Below are positions 1 to 6,984 of a DNA stretch of 9,114 nucleotides, piece by piece. Origin of the DNA: JAAZFZ01 sp035647435 (GTDB lineage: Bacteria > Bacillota > Clostridia > Oscillospirales > Acutalibacteraceae); contig DASRNM010000146.1 of the NCBI GenBank assembly GCA_035647435.1, positions 1 to 9,114 of the forward strand, read 5' to 3'. A program made the translations under genes and the position numbers. The notes beneath the pieces are model-generated. The model saw nothing but the letters and a program-made list of their open reading frames with translations, was not told the origin of the DNA and made no database searches. Position 1 is the stretch's first letter. Each line of letters begins with the position of its first letter.

Positions 1-29
1 AAAACAGCCCTTCCTGATAGAAGGACTGT
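1..29 (-). terminator. Intrinsic terminator downstream of the cobalamin riboswitch
   Basis: A 10-bp stem (4-13 with 20-29) closes a 6-nt loop and on the minus strand leads into a U run that reaches the window edge. The pair 8/25 is a G-U wobble in minus-strand RNA but a C/A mismatch in plus-strand RNA, so the structure is meant for minus-strand transcription. It is the last and strongest of four hairpins after the B12 aptamer. It could be the regulated terminator of the riboswitch or the fixed 3' end of a short leader RNA. The missing sequence to the left would decide which. Confidence 0.7.
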
Positions 30-33
30 AAAA

Positions 34-120
34 CCATGCCAATCAAAAAAATGATTGGTTGAAACATTAATATTAAACTAATGTTTGCAAAAAAGCCAAT
101 TACTCGTGGCAATTGCATGG
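34..120 (-). promoter_or_regulatory. Multi-hairpin riboswitch expression platform with an internal terminator
   Basis: Reading the minus strand away from the aptamer, three hairpins follow each other. The first is 97-103 with 109-115, a 7-bp stem with one G-U pair that is only a pair on this strand, followed by six U (89-94), so it is terminator-like. The second is 62-69 with 79-86, an 8-bp AT-rich stem with a 9-nt loop. The third is 39-45 with 52-58, a 7-bp stem with a six-U loop. In addition, 34-39 is complementary to 115-120, which could close all three hairpins into one multibranch fold. No ORF with a plausible start lies here. I infer that this is the regulatory output region of the riboswitch; which folds are mutually exclusive cannot be settled by eye. 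Confidence 0.6.
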
Positions 121-123
121 ATT

Positions 124-300
124 TTCAGGCAAGTCTTCTGACTTATGGGTTATCATATGCTTCAACCTTCCCGTTTAAACAGTGGTTTTCATCAAATACT
201 GCGACAAATATCTGACTGAGCACACTACCCAAATACAGCGACGAGTTCATGCGGGATTCACACCCGCTTCCTTATTAAGTCCGTTTCCGAACACCTGAGT
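124..300 (-). promoter_or_regulatory. Cobalamin (adenosylcobalamin-type) riboswitch aptamer
   Basis: The minus strand carries the ordered conserved blocks of the B12 riboswitch. There is a GGTGTGAATCCCGC block at about 250-265 followed by a degenerate CGCTGTA. Next comes ACCACTG with CGGGAAGG near 168-187. Last is the B12-box-like AAGTCAGAAGACTTGCCTG at 126-144. A P1 stem can be drawn between 294-298 and 125-129. The gap from promoter to aptamer is about ten bases, as expected for a 5' leader. Such riboswitches in Firmicutes usually control cobalamin transport, synthesis or B12-independent isoenzymes; the controlled gene is outside the window. The core is somewhat degenerate compared with the usual CCGCCACTG, so the ligand subclass is not certain, but the family assignment is strong. 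Confidence 0.92.
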
Positions 301-318
301 CCTTATATGTTCACAATT

Positions 319-347
319 ATAATAACATTGTCTTGTAGCTGAGTCAA
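319..347 (-). promoter_or_regulatory. Promoter of the cobalamin riboswitch leader
   Basis: On the minus strand, TTGACT (342-347) is followed after exactly 17 bp by TATTAT (319-324), preceded by TG one base away (extended -10). Transcription should start near 311-313, just before the aptamer at about 300. The site begins only 15 bp after the stop codon of the metallophosphoesterase gene, with no terminator between. Confidence 0.75.
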
Positions 348-361
348 TACATAAAATATAA

Positions 362-1498
362 TTACATAAACTTAATGATTGTGCCGATAACAACCAAAGC
401 CACTGCTGCCGTTGCTGTGAGAATAGCAACCTTGTTTTTGAATTTGTCGTCTGCATCCCAAATATTTCTTAACTTTGCAATCAAACCATTACCACATATA
501 TCAAAATATGAAAGTGGATAGGTCTTATAATTTTTCGGGTCACTCTCGTTTATTTCAAAAACCCTCACACCTCTTTTATGGTTACCATAGCAACGGAACG
601 AGGCACAGGGCGTCTGAACAATATCAACCCCGTCAATTCTGCCGACAAAGCAATTTTTGTGGTCATGGCCACTTACAATTGCGCTCACATCCCCCCGCTT
701 TTTAGCAATTTCAAACTGCCCGTTGTTTATTTTATAAGGGTGAGGATGCTCACCTAACGTACCGCAAGCCATTTTTGGGTTGAGAATATAGTATTTGCCT
801 CCGAACTTTACGCTGTTAGCTTCATCCTTCCGGCACTCTAACAAAAGCTCACTAATTTCAGGTGGAGGTATGTGCTGGAACATCAGCGAGTAAACAGGCT
901 CTCCGCCGTTTTCTGCTTTTAACTCCTCACTTTTTTCGACATACCACGCAAGCGCTTTCTTGGTAACACAATCTTGCTTTTCACCACCGTCAACAATATG
1001 ATTTGTGGTATCAAGCATCCAAAGATTATATGAGATTTTGTCGCTATCACTACTATAAATCGGCACATTATATGTATCACATTCGAGTTCGGGGTTATCT
1101 TCATTGAACGGCATACAGTATTCATAGCTTTTGTATATTTCTGCCTGCTGATCCTTAGTGATTCCGCTCATGTCGTCATGGTTACCGAATACAAAAGCAA
1201 ATGGAATTTTTCGCTCATTGAGAGGTGTTAAAATGTGCTTTAAGGCAGCTTCTGTTCTGTCATACATTGTCTCCTTATCAGATATGGATACCTTTCTATA
1301 ACCGAGCGAGGCATCCTGCAAATGATTGCCTAAAATATTGTCGCCTGTTAAAACAACAAGGTCAGGGCGAATCGTGTCGTATGCTTTATTGAGCATTTTT
1401 ATCATTGTTTTTCTCACAAAGTGCATATCCTGTGCGTCACTTACTTGCAAAATAATAAATTTTTTATTTTCGTTAAACCGTAACTTCCCTTTATACAT
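362..1498 (-). CDS. Tail-anchored calcineurin-like metallophosphoesterase
   Basis: This 378-residue protein belongs to the calcineurin-like (MPE) superfamily, two-metal enzymes that cleave phosphomono- or diesters; the substrate here is unknown. The ordered metal and active-site motifs are D21-A-Q23, G52-D53-N54, G105-N106-H107-D108, H209 in a QHIPPPE context and G277-H278-D279-H280. The GNHDD and QHIPPPE forms resemble the Dcr2-like branch. Motif I has Gln where many members have His (D-x-H), a change seen in some MPE subfamilies but worth noting. There is no signal peptide. A single hydrophobic helix at about 357-376 with basic residues before it suggests a tail anchor with the catalytic domain on the cytoplasmic side. 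The ATG start is supported by AGGGG six bases upstream (1505-1509). The gene lies 105 bp behind the PHP-dockerin gene on the same strand with no clear promoter, so read-through from there is plausible. Confidence 0.9.
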   Translation of the reverse strand: MYKGKLRFNENKKFIILQVSDAQDMHFVRKTMIKMLNKAYDTIRPDLVVLTGDNILGNHLQDASLGYRKVSISDKETMYDRTEAALKHILTPLNERKIPFAFVFGNHDDMSGITKDQQAEIYKSYEYCMPFNEDNPELECDTYNVPIYSSDSDKISYNLWMLDTTNHIVDGGEKQDCVTKKALAWYVEKSEELKAENGGEPVYSLMFQHIPPPEISELLLECRKDEANSVKFGGKYYILNPKMACGTLGEHPHPYKINNGQFEIAKKRGDVSAIVSGHDHKNCFVGRIDGVDIVQTPCASFRCYGNHKRGVRVFEINESDPKNYKTYPLSYFDICGNGLIAKLRNIWDADDKFKNKVAILTATAAVALVVIGTIIKFM

Positions 1499-1539
1499 TA
1501 CTTACCCCTACTATGTTCAATATTGTTTTACAAATACTT

Positions 1540-1569
1540 ACAGCCTTCGGTTATTATGCCAAAGGCTGT
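1540..1569 (-). terminator. Intergenic hairpin between the PHP-dockerin and metallophosphoesterase genes
   Basis: An 11-bp stem (1540-1550 with 1559-1569) closes an 8-nt loop. One pair (1548/1561) is G-U on the minus strand. The following minus-strand bases (AAGTATTTG) contain only a poor U tract, so it is at best a leaky terminator. Alternatively it is an mRNA-stabilising or processing hairpin at the 3' end of the large gene. On the plus strand it is followed by ATTTAATT, which is also weak. Confidence 0.45.
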
Positions 1570-1603
1570 ATTTAATTAAAATAAATATTTTAAAGTTTAT
1601 ATG

Positions 1604-4600
1604 TTATGGAGTCTGCGAGATATTGGAAATAAACAGACCTGAAAGCTCCATTAACTGTGCATCTAAAAAGTCGACTACACCGTCGTGGTTTGCATCTGCG
1701 GCCTGATACACAGCATTGTCCACATCCTGTTCAGACAACATTCCGTTGACCAAGAAGCTTGCCATTAAGCAGTCCTCCGCGTCTGAATTGCCATTGCCGC
1801 CCAAGTCGCCGAAAATAACAATAACAAAGCTTTCAATAACTAAACCATTGCTTAAAACATTAACAACCGTCCCTGTGCCAAAACCATTCTGGGTAGGCAA
1901 GCACTCAAGTGTACTGCCATTTTTGGTTTGTACAAACCCGTCAAGCGATGTCATGTTGAATTCCAGACCGGTTATTATTCCGTTGATTCTATCAATTACC
2001 GTATCCTTGTTAACTTTCTCTAGAAACACTTCGTCGGGTGAAGTGAAAAGGTTGACAGTTAAACCGGAGTTGATCACATAACTGTAATTGCTAACAAAAT
2101 TACGAAGATAATATTCGCCACCTTGTAATCCAATGTTGAATTCATCAAAAATGTTGATAATCAACAAACCGTCTGCCAAAACATAAACATCGACATATTC
2201 AGAGTTGCCAGCTTTATCTATAACAAGAACTTTGAACTTTCCCTTGTTTTCTCTGACAATATCACTGTCAATTTTTATGACAAGAACATTCTTTATTATA
2301 TCAACATTACCCTCCATGTCAACACTTTGTGACTCATTTGGTAGAATTGAAATGTTTTCAATTTCCAGTAAATCGTTTGATTTATATTTAAAAATGTTGA
2401 TTTGCGCTATTTGACTGCCGCCGACTTCATTAATGTTTAGAACACCATTTACATTGCCACTCAACTGAGCCGATTCGTTGTCAGTGTTAGGCAAACGCAA
2501 GAATCCATCAAACACATTGCCCCATTTGTCAACAATGTGAACATAGACCAAGTCTTTGTTGACAGTAGCCTGTGTTGTCTCGGCCCCAAGGGAGTACTCG
2601 CCGCTGTTTGTGACATTCTCAACATTTCTGTTGCCGTTGAGTATTTCATTGTACATCGAATTTAGCGCAAGGGATTCATCGCCGTTGAAATACTCTGCAA
2701 TAATTGCAGCATCAACGTTTTCATTGAGCACATAGTAAAATGTGCCTGCACCGTCTACTCTACCGTATATCGGATCAAAAGCGATATAGTTGCCATCATT
2801 GCCACTTAGAAGCTCACTTTCCATAGCGCCCATTGTGTCTATATTTAATATCTTAGCCGATTTCCAAACGCTTTCGCCTTCAAAGTTTGACTCCGCCTGA
2901 GGGTTTGTATTGAAGTATGAAACGCAGACTGTAAATCTATCAATTTCATCGCCATTCTCGCCTGTGCCCATGCTCAATGTTACTATTTCAGCTTCAATAT
3001 CTTGCGTTAAAGTAACCTCATAAACTATAAACTCTCTGCTGTTTGTTCCCGTAAAGGTCGGTGTCAGTAGCGTATACTTATATCCATCTGCATTGCTTGA
3101 ATAAACAGTTTCTCCCGCTCCTTCAGATATTACACCGGCTGATTTACTCAAAACATCAATGTTTATTGCAAAGGTATCAATGGAAAAATCACCTTCAACA
3201 CCGTTTAATCCCATATTCAACAACATAAGGGGATTGTTGCTGTTAGTGTAGCAATAATAATCATACTCGTTAGTTATATCCATATATGTTATACCGCCAA
3301 AACTGCCAATATCTTCGGGTTTTTCTGATTTGTCTAAAAGGAATTCCCCTATATCCTCTGTTTTTTCATATAATATCATTTTAGGTGTACCTACCGGTTG
3401 AACTTTACCGTATAATACAAGGTCTCCCGTTATAATATCTGAAGAAAACACAAAGGCATTTTGGTGATACGTGTCTGTATACCAAATATTTCTTGCAGCC
3501 TCGAATGCTCTATCGGGGATTGAGGATACCGACAAAGTTGTGCCGTAATCAACCTGTACAACACCGTAAACAACACCTGTTATATCGGCAAAAATCACTT
3601 GGTGGGTATTTGCTGCCCAGTTTGCTGTCAAAGTGTCGGGCTGTGAATCGTTCTGATTGAAAACATATGTTAATGATGCGTTATCCCACTCTCCATCACC
3701 TTCAAAAGACCAGCCATTGAAAGAATATCCTGTTCGTGAGGGAACACCAGAAACCTTAAATGTTGTGCCGTAGTTTTGAACTATTGAATACTTCCCAGAT
3801 GAACCATTCCATTCACCACCGTTTGGGCTAATAATAAATTTATAACTGTTTATTGCCCAATTTGCGGTTAATGAAGCTTGTGACGAATTAGGATGTGAGA
3901 ATGTGTAGGTTGATGTTGCGCTGTTCCAATCACCGTAACCTGTGAAAGACCAACCGCCAAAAGAGTATCCCGTTCTGACAGGGTTGGGAACAGCAATAAC
4001 AGCATTGTAGTTTTTAGAAAAAACTGTTGCTTCTGATGTTCCGCCCCATGTTCCACCGTTAGGGTTTACTGTTAGTCTATATTCGTTTGCAATCCAATAT
4101 GCATAAAGAGTGTGGTTATTTTCGTTTGTAATTATTGTTGATTCGGTAACCAAATTCGCTTGGTCAACATTTGCACCAACTTCATATTTGATCGTATACC
4201 AACCACCGAAAGTGTAACCTAATCTTTCGGGCACAGGCAAATAACCGTATGCATCGTCTACGCAACCGTCCTGCTTTGTTATTCCAGAATTGCCACCGTT
4301 TGCATCAAAGCTTATCTGTACTAAGTTAGCCAATTCTTGCCAAACTGCCTGAACTGTTACTGTGTCACCATTGTTGGTCGCAAGGTTTCTGACCACATCG
4401 TTTTCCTCATATACAGTGCCGTCAATCTCCCAGCCTATCTGAACATATCCATACCTTGAAAGGCCAACTTGAGAGTATTCAGGCAAGGTAAGGTCTTCAT
4501 TATATGAGGTTGAAAGACTAAAGACACCTGAACCTCCAATGCCATCATTGAACACAACATTATATTGGTTAGCGGCCCAAACGGCAGTAAATGTGCCGTT

Positions 4601-6757
4601 AGAATCAAATGTCCATTTAACGGTTTCAGTTAGGCCGTATGTTTTTCCGTTTAAGTCTAATTTCCAACCTGTTATTGTATAACCCGTTTTGATCGGGTAA
4701 TTCGTCGGCAGATTATAAAAACTGTTGTATGCAACAGTCAACTGTGTACCAACAGGGATGAACCCGCCTATGCCATTCGCATTATAGCTAACATTATAAA
4801 TGTTTGGCATCCACTGAGCAACAAATGTTGCATTAGTGTCATAAACCCATTCAATATTTGCACCAGGTAAATAAACTGTTTCATTCTGCTCCAAAAGCCA
4901 GCCTGCAAAACTGTAGCCTACCCTTGATATAGAGTTTGAAGCAAGTTCAAATATTTCACCGTATATAGCAGTGTTTCCCGAACCGTCAATTGGCTCAAAC
5001 TGCCCACCGCCATTTGTATTGAAATTAACGGAGTATGATTTAGGAGAATAGAAAAATTTCCATTGATAATCGTTGCTCGTTGCGTTTAAGACAGTGCTGA
5101 CTTCCTCTGTGCCCTCGTTTGTAAGCACACCGTCGGTATAAAGCTTAAACGAACTAAATTCATATCCTTTAAATTCTTTTGCATATGCTGAAACATTTTG
5201 ACCTAACTTGTATTTAATTGTTTCAGATTGAAGAAGTGCGCCTTCAGCGTTTTGTTTGTAATGACTAATTTTAGCAATTGCATTGATTTTAATTGTTTTT
5301 TGAATACCTGATAAAATATCTTGCTCTGTTACTTCAAAAGAGCCTTCGTCTATGATATATCCGTCTTTTGATGCCGAATAGGTGTATTCTCCTTCTTCGA
5401 GATAATACTTGAAAACATCATTAGGCTCAATTACTTCATTGTTACTGTTTTTAACAACAACTGTTACGCCTGGCGATGGAACACTAAAGCTAACACTTGA
5501 AATCGGCCGTTCGTTTGCTGTGAGCAAAAACGGCTGAACATAAGTAATTCCCCCAGGGCCTGTTAAATAGATACGAACATAACTCCCGATTTGGTCTTCA
5601 TACTCGTTCAGATCAATTGTAACTGATGTTTCTGATGTCGGTGTACTTATGGTTTTAATAACATTTCCGTCTGCTACCATTTTAATTTCATTGGCATACT
5701 TGCAGGTGATGTTTATTTGGTCCTTAACCTCATCAACAGTTAAACGCAATATAGTCGGAAATTCACCTGTTGCAGAAAAGCCGTCACCCAGTTCATTATT
5801 TGAATGCTTCGAGGATGCAAAAAATGCACCTGTTTCCATGCTTGTGCGAACATTTTCAGCAGTGTTTGAGGGCATGCAGAAAAACTGTGCGTTTCTTCCG
5901 ATATCGCTTAACTTATGAGAGTCATCCTCACAAAAACCAAAAATATTCCTTCCTAAAGGCGCTAATATTTGAAGTGTTTTATCATACAAGCCACGATCGT
6001 GTTTTGTTCTACCATCTGACTTGTTAACAAGCTCCATACCTACGCACGAGGAGTATGTTAAAAATAAATTAGCCAAATCTCTGACAAAGTTGTCATTATA
6101 AACGCCGTTTGAAATTGCGTCACCACCCCATTCACCAATATGGTTGATGTGGGTTAGTCCTCCTGCGTTATGGCTCTTTTTAACCGCATTTGCTGGCCAT
6201 GTTTCACCCATGCCCAAGTCTCCGTGACCGCAGTCAGCAAAAAAGCTATTAACATGGCATTTGCTTGTAGCTGCGCCGTTCAACTCGATGCCCAAAGGAA
6301 TATCTATCATTCCCCTGCCGCCCCTGCCTACACCGGTTGTAATTTCAAGATTTCTCTGTGTTGAAAGAGGGTTTACTTTTCCGTGAACAAAAAACTGATA
6401 GCCAAATATTGTAAGTCTGCTTTTTTTGGCAGTCCAACCGTAGTTAACTGTACCATGGTCAGTCATTCCGACTCCGTCATAACCAGCGCTATAATACGCC
6501 TCAATCATTTTATTAAAATCTACATCACCATCACTTTGGTGGGAGTGAGCGTGTGTTACCGCTTTATACTGCTGCCACGTGTCCCAATTAACCGCTTCAT
6601 AAGGGTTTTCAATCTCATAATCATAACGGCCAATAATATCGTCGCTAACAACATCGGCAAAAGCAGAAGTCTGTAAAACTGGCATTAACTGAAAAATCAA
6701 TGCACAGACCATAAGCAAACTGACGGATTTTTTAATAATCTTTATAGCCTTGCTCAT
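1604..6757 (-). CDS. Exported PHP-domain phosphoesterase with InlB-type repeats and C-terminal dockerin
   Basis: This 1717-residue modular exported protein starts with a signal peptide (KxxKK, hydrophobic core 11-28, likely cleavage after AFA at 34). A PHP domain follows at about 66-285, with candidate metal ligands H69-x-H71, D76, T99-D100-H101, E158, H168, H203, H206, E242 and D279-S-H281. This set is nearly complete, so hydrolysis of a phosphoester outside the cell is plausible; the substrate is unknown. Next come a beta-rich segment (330-415), a carboxypeptidase-regulatory-like segment (about 420-492), a MucBP-like segment (about 497-571), InlB/Flg_new repeats (574-1118) and an unassigned region (about 1120-1648). 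A dockerin ends the protein (1650-1711). Its second calcium loop, starting at D1688, is canonical (DxNxDGxxDxxD); the first, from D1651, has Gly at position 3. No LPxTG or membrane anchor is present, so cohesin binding is the likely route to the surface. The ATG has only a weak AAGAGA upstream, but the signal peptide fixes the start. Confidence 0.9.
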   Translation of the reverse strand: MSKAIKIIKKSVSLLMVCALIFQLMPVLQTSAFADVVSDDIIGRYDYEIENPYEAVNWDTWQQYKAVTHAHSHQSDGDVDFNKMIEAYYSAGYDGVGMTDHGTVNYGWTAKKSRLTIFGYQFFVHGKVNPLSTQRNLEITTGVGRGGRGMIDIPLGIELNGAATSKCHVNSFFADCGHGDLGMGETWPANAVKKSHNAGGLTHINHIGEWGGDAISNGVYNDNFVRDLANLFLTYSSCVGMELVNKSDGRTKHDRGLYDKTLQILAPLGRNIFGFCEDDSHKLSDIGRNAQFFCMPSNTAENVRTSMETGAFFASSKHSNNELGDGFSATGEFPTILRLTVDEVKDQINITCKYANEIKMVADGNVIKTISTPTSETSVTIDLNEYEDQIGSYVRIYLTGPGGITYVQPFLLTANERPISSVSFSVPSPGVTVVVKNSNNEVIEPNDVFKYYLEEGEYTYSASKDGYIIDEGSFEVTEQDILSGIQKTIKINAIAKISHYKQNAEGALLQSETIKYKLGQNVSAYAKEFKGYEFSSFKLYTDGVLTNEGTEEVSTVLNATSNDYQWKFFYSPKSYSVNFNTNGGGQFEPIDGSGNTAIYGEIFELASNSISRVGYSFAGWLLEQNETVYLPGANIEWVYDTNATFVAQWMPNIYNVSYNANGIGGFIPVGTQLTVAYNSFYNLPTNYPIKTGYTITGWKLDLNGKTYGLTETVKWTFDSNGTFTAVWAANQYNVVFNDGIGGSGVFSLSTSYNEDLTLPEYSQVGLSRYGYVQIGWEIDGTVYEENDVVRNLATNNGDTVTVQAVWQELANLVQISFDANGGNSGITKQDGCVDDAYGYLPVPERLGYTFGGWYTIKYEVGANVDQANLVTESTIITNENNHTLYAYWIANEYRLTVNPNGGTWGGTSEATVFSKNYNAVIAVPNPVRTGYSFGGWSFTGYGDWNSATSTYTFSHPNSSQASLTANWAINSYKFIISPNGGEWNGSSGKYSIVQNYGTTFKVSGVPSRTGYSFNGWSFEGDGEWDNASLTYVFNQNDSQPDTLTANWAANTHQVIFADITGVVYGVVQVDYGTTLSVSSIPDRAFEAARNIWYTDTYHQNAFVFSSDIITGDLVLYGKVQPVGTPKMILYEKTEDIGEFLLDKSEKPEDIGSFGGITYMDITNEYDYYCYTNSNNPLMLLNMGLNGVEGDFSIDTFAINIDVLSKSAGVISEGAGETVYSSNADGYKYTLLTPTFTGTNSREFIVYEVTLTQDIEAEIVTLSMGTGENGDEIDRFTVCVSYFNTNPQAESNFEGESVWKSAKILNIDTMGAMESELLSGNDGNYIAFDPIYGRVDGAGTFYYVLNENVDAAIIAEYFNGDESLALNSMYNEILNGNRNVENVTNSGEYSLGAETTQATVNKDLVYVHIVDKWGNVFDGFLRLPNTDNESAQLSGNVNGVLNINEVGGSQIAQINIFKYKSNDLLEIENISILPNESQSVDMEGNVDIIKNVLVIKIDSDIVRENKGKFKVLVIDKAGNSEYVDVYVLADGLLIINIFDEFNIGLQGGEYYLRNFVSNYSYVINSGLTVNLFTSPDEVFLEKVNKDTVIDRINGIITGLEFNMTSLDGFVQTKNGSTLECLPTQNGFGTGTVVNVLSNGLVIESFVIVIFGDLGGNGNSDAEDCLMASFLVNGMLSEQDVDNAVYQAADANHDGVVDFLDAQLMELSGLFISNISQTP
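3404..5038 (-). repeat. Six or seven tandem InlB/Flg_new-type repeats inside the PHP-dockerin protein
   Basis: Protein-level repeats of about 77-80 residues, each starting with Y-x-V/L-x-x-x-x-N-G-G and carrying a G-Y-x-x-x-G-W core and a final x-A-x-W. They begin near residues 574, 653, 731, 812, 892 and 971, with a degenerate seventh near 1051-1118 that has lost the GY..GW core. Repeats 5 and 6 share RTGYSF.GWSF, GxW and LTANWA, so they are the youngest duplicates. Such repeats (Listeria-Bacteroides repeat, PF09479-like) form small beta-grasp-like modules in surface proteins and act as spacers or adhesive stalks. Confidence 0.88.
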
Positions 6758-6823
6758 ATCAAATTCTCTTTTCCATAAAAATTTTTAATACAGTGTTAAT
6801 AATATGTATATACTGCTTGAAAA

Positions 6824-6852
6824 AGTATATCATAAAATATTGTAAACTTCAA
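6824..6852 (-). promoter_or_regulatory. Promoter of the PHP-dockerin gene
   Basis: TTGAAG (6847-6852) and TATACT (6824-6829) are separated by exactly 17 bp on the minus strand, with TGA directly before the -10 (extended -10). The predicted start near 6817 leaves a leader of about 60 nt before the ATG at 6757. The gap 6758-6984 otherwise holds only this promoter and the terminator at 6921-6956. Confidence 0.7.
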
Positions 6853-6920
6853 CCAATTTTTATCTAAAAAGTTCAATTATTGTGTTTGTTGTTTAATATG
6901 TTAATCTTATATAATGCAAG

Positions 6921-6956
6921 CAAAAAGGCTCTATCTCAAAGGATAGCGCATTTTTG
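6921..6956 (-). terminator. Bidirectional intrinsic terminator after the Cys/His membrane protein gene
   Basis: An 8-bp stem with one mismatch (6928-6935 with 6942-6949) closes a 6-nt loop. It is flanked by five A on the left (6922-6926) and five T on the right (6951-6955), so either strand yields a hairpin followed by U5. It lies 29 bp after the stop codon of the 6985-7965 gene and upstream of the PHP-dockerin promoter, so it separates the two minus-strand transcription units. Confidence 0.75.
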
Positions 6957-6984
6957 TATTATTAGAAATTTGTTTCAATCCTCG

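Noticed and set aside
1..120. Tandem hairpins after a B12 riboswitch, as in the EutX/Rli55 RNAs that capture the ANTAR protein EutV
   Set aside because: ANTAR sites need paired stems with six-nt loops having A at position 1 and G at position 4. The six-nt loops here (TATCAG and a run of U on the minus strand) do not fit, and the other loops have 5 and 9 nt.
1604..1700. Sortase (LPxTG) or membrane anchor at the end of the large exported protein
   Set aside because: The C-terminus after the dockerin is a short polar tail without LPxTG, hydrophobic helix or basic tail.
1326..2414. Open plus-strand frames opposite the two phosphoesterase genes
   Set aside because: They lie antisense to clear coding sequence, show no recognisable domain and have no promoter or ribosome binding site; they mirror the codon pattern of the real genes.
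3404..5038. Possible CRISPR or DNA-level tandem repeat
   Set aside because: The periodicity is about 235 bp, in frame, and conserved mainly at the amino-acid level, so it is a protein repeat and not short direct repeats with spacers.
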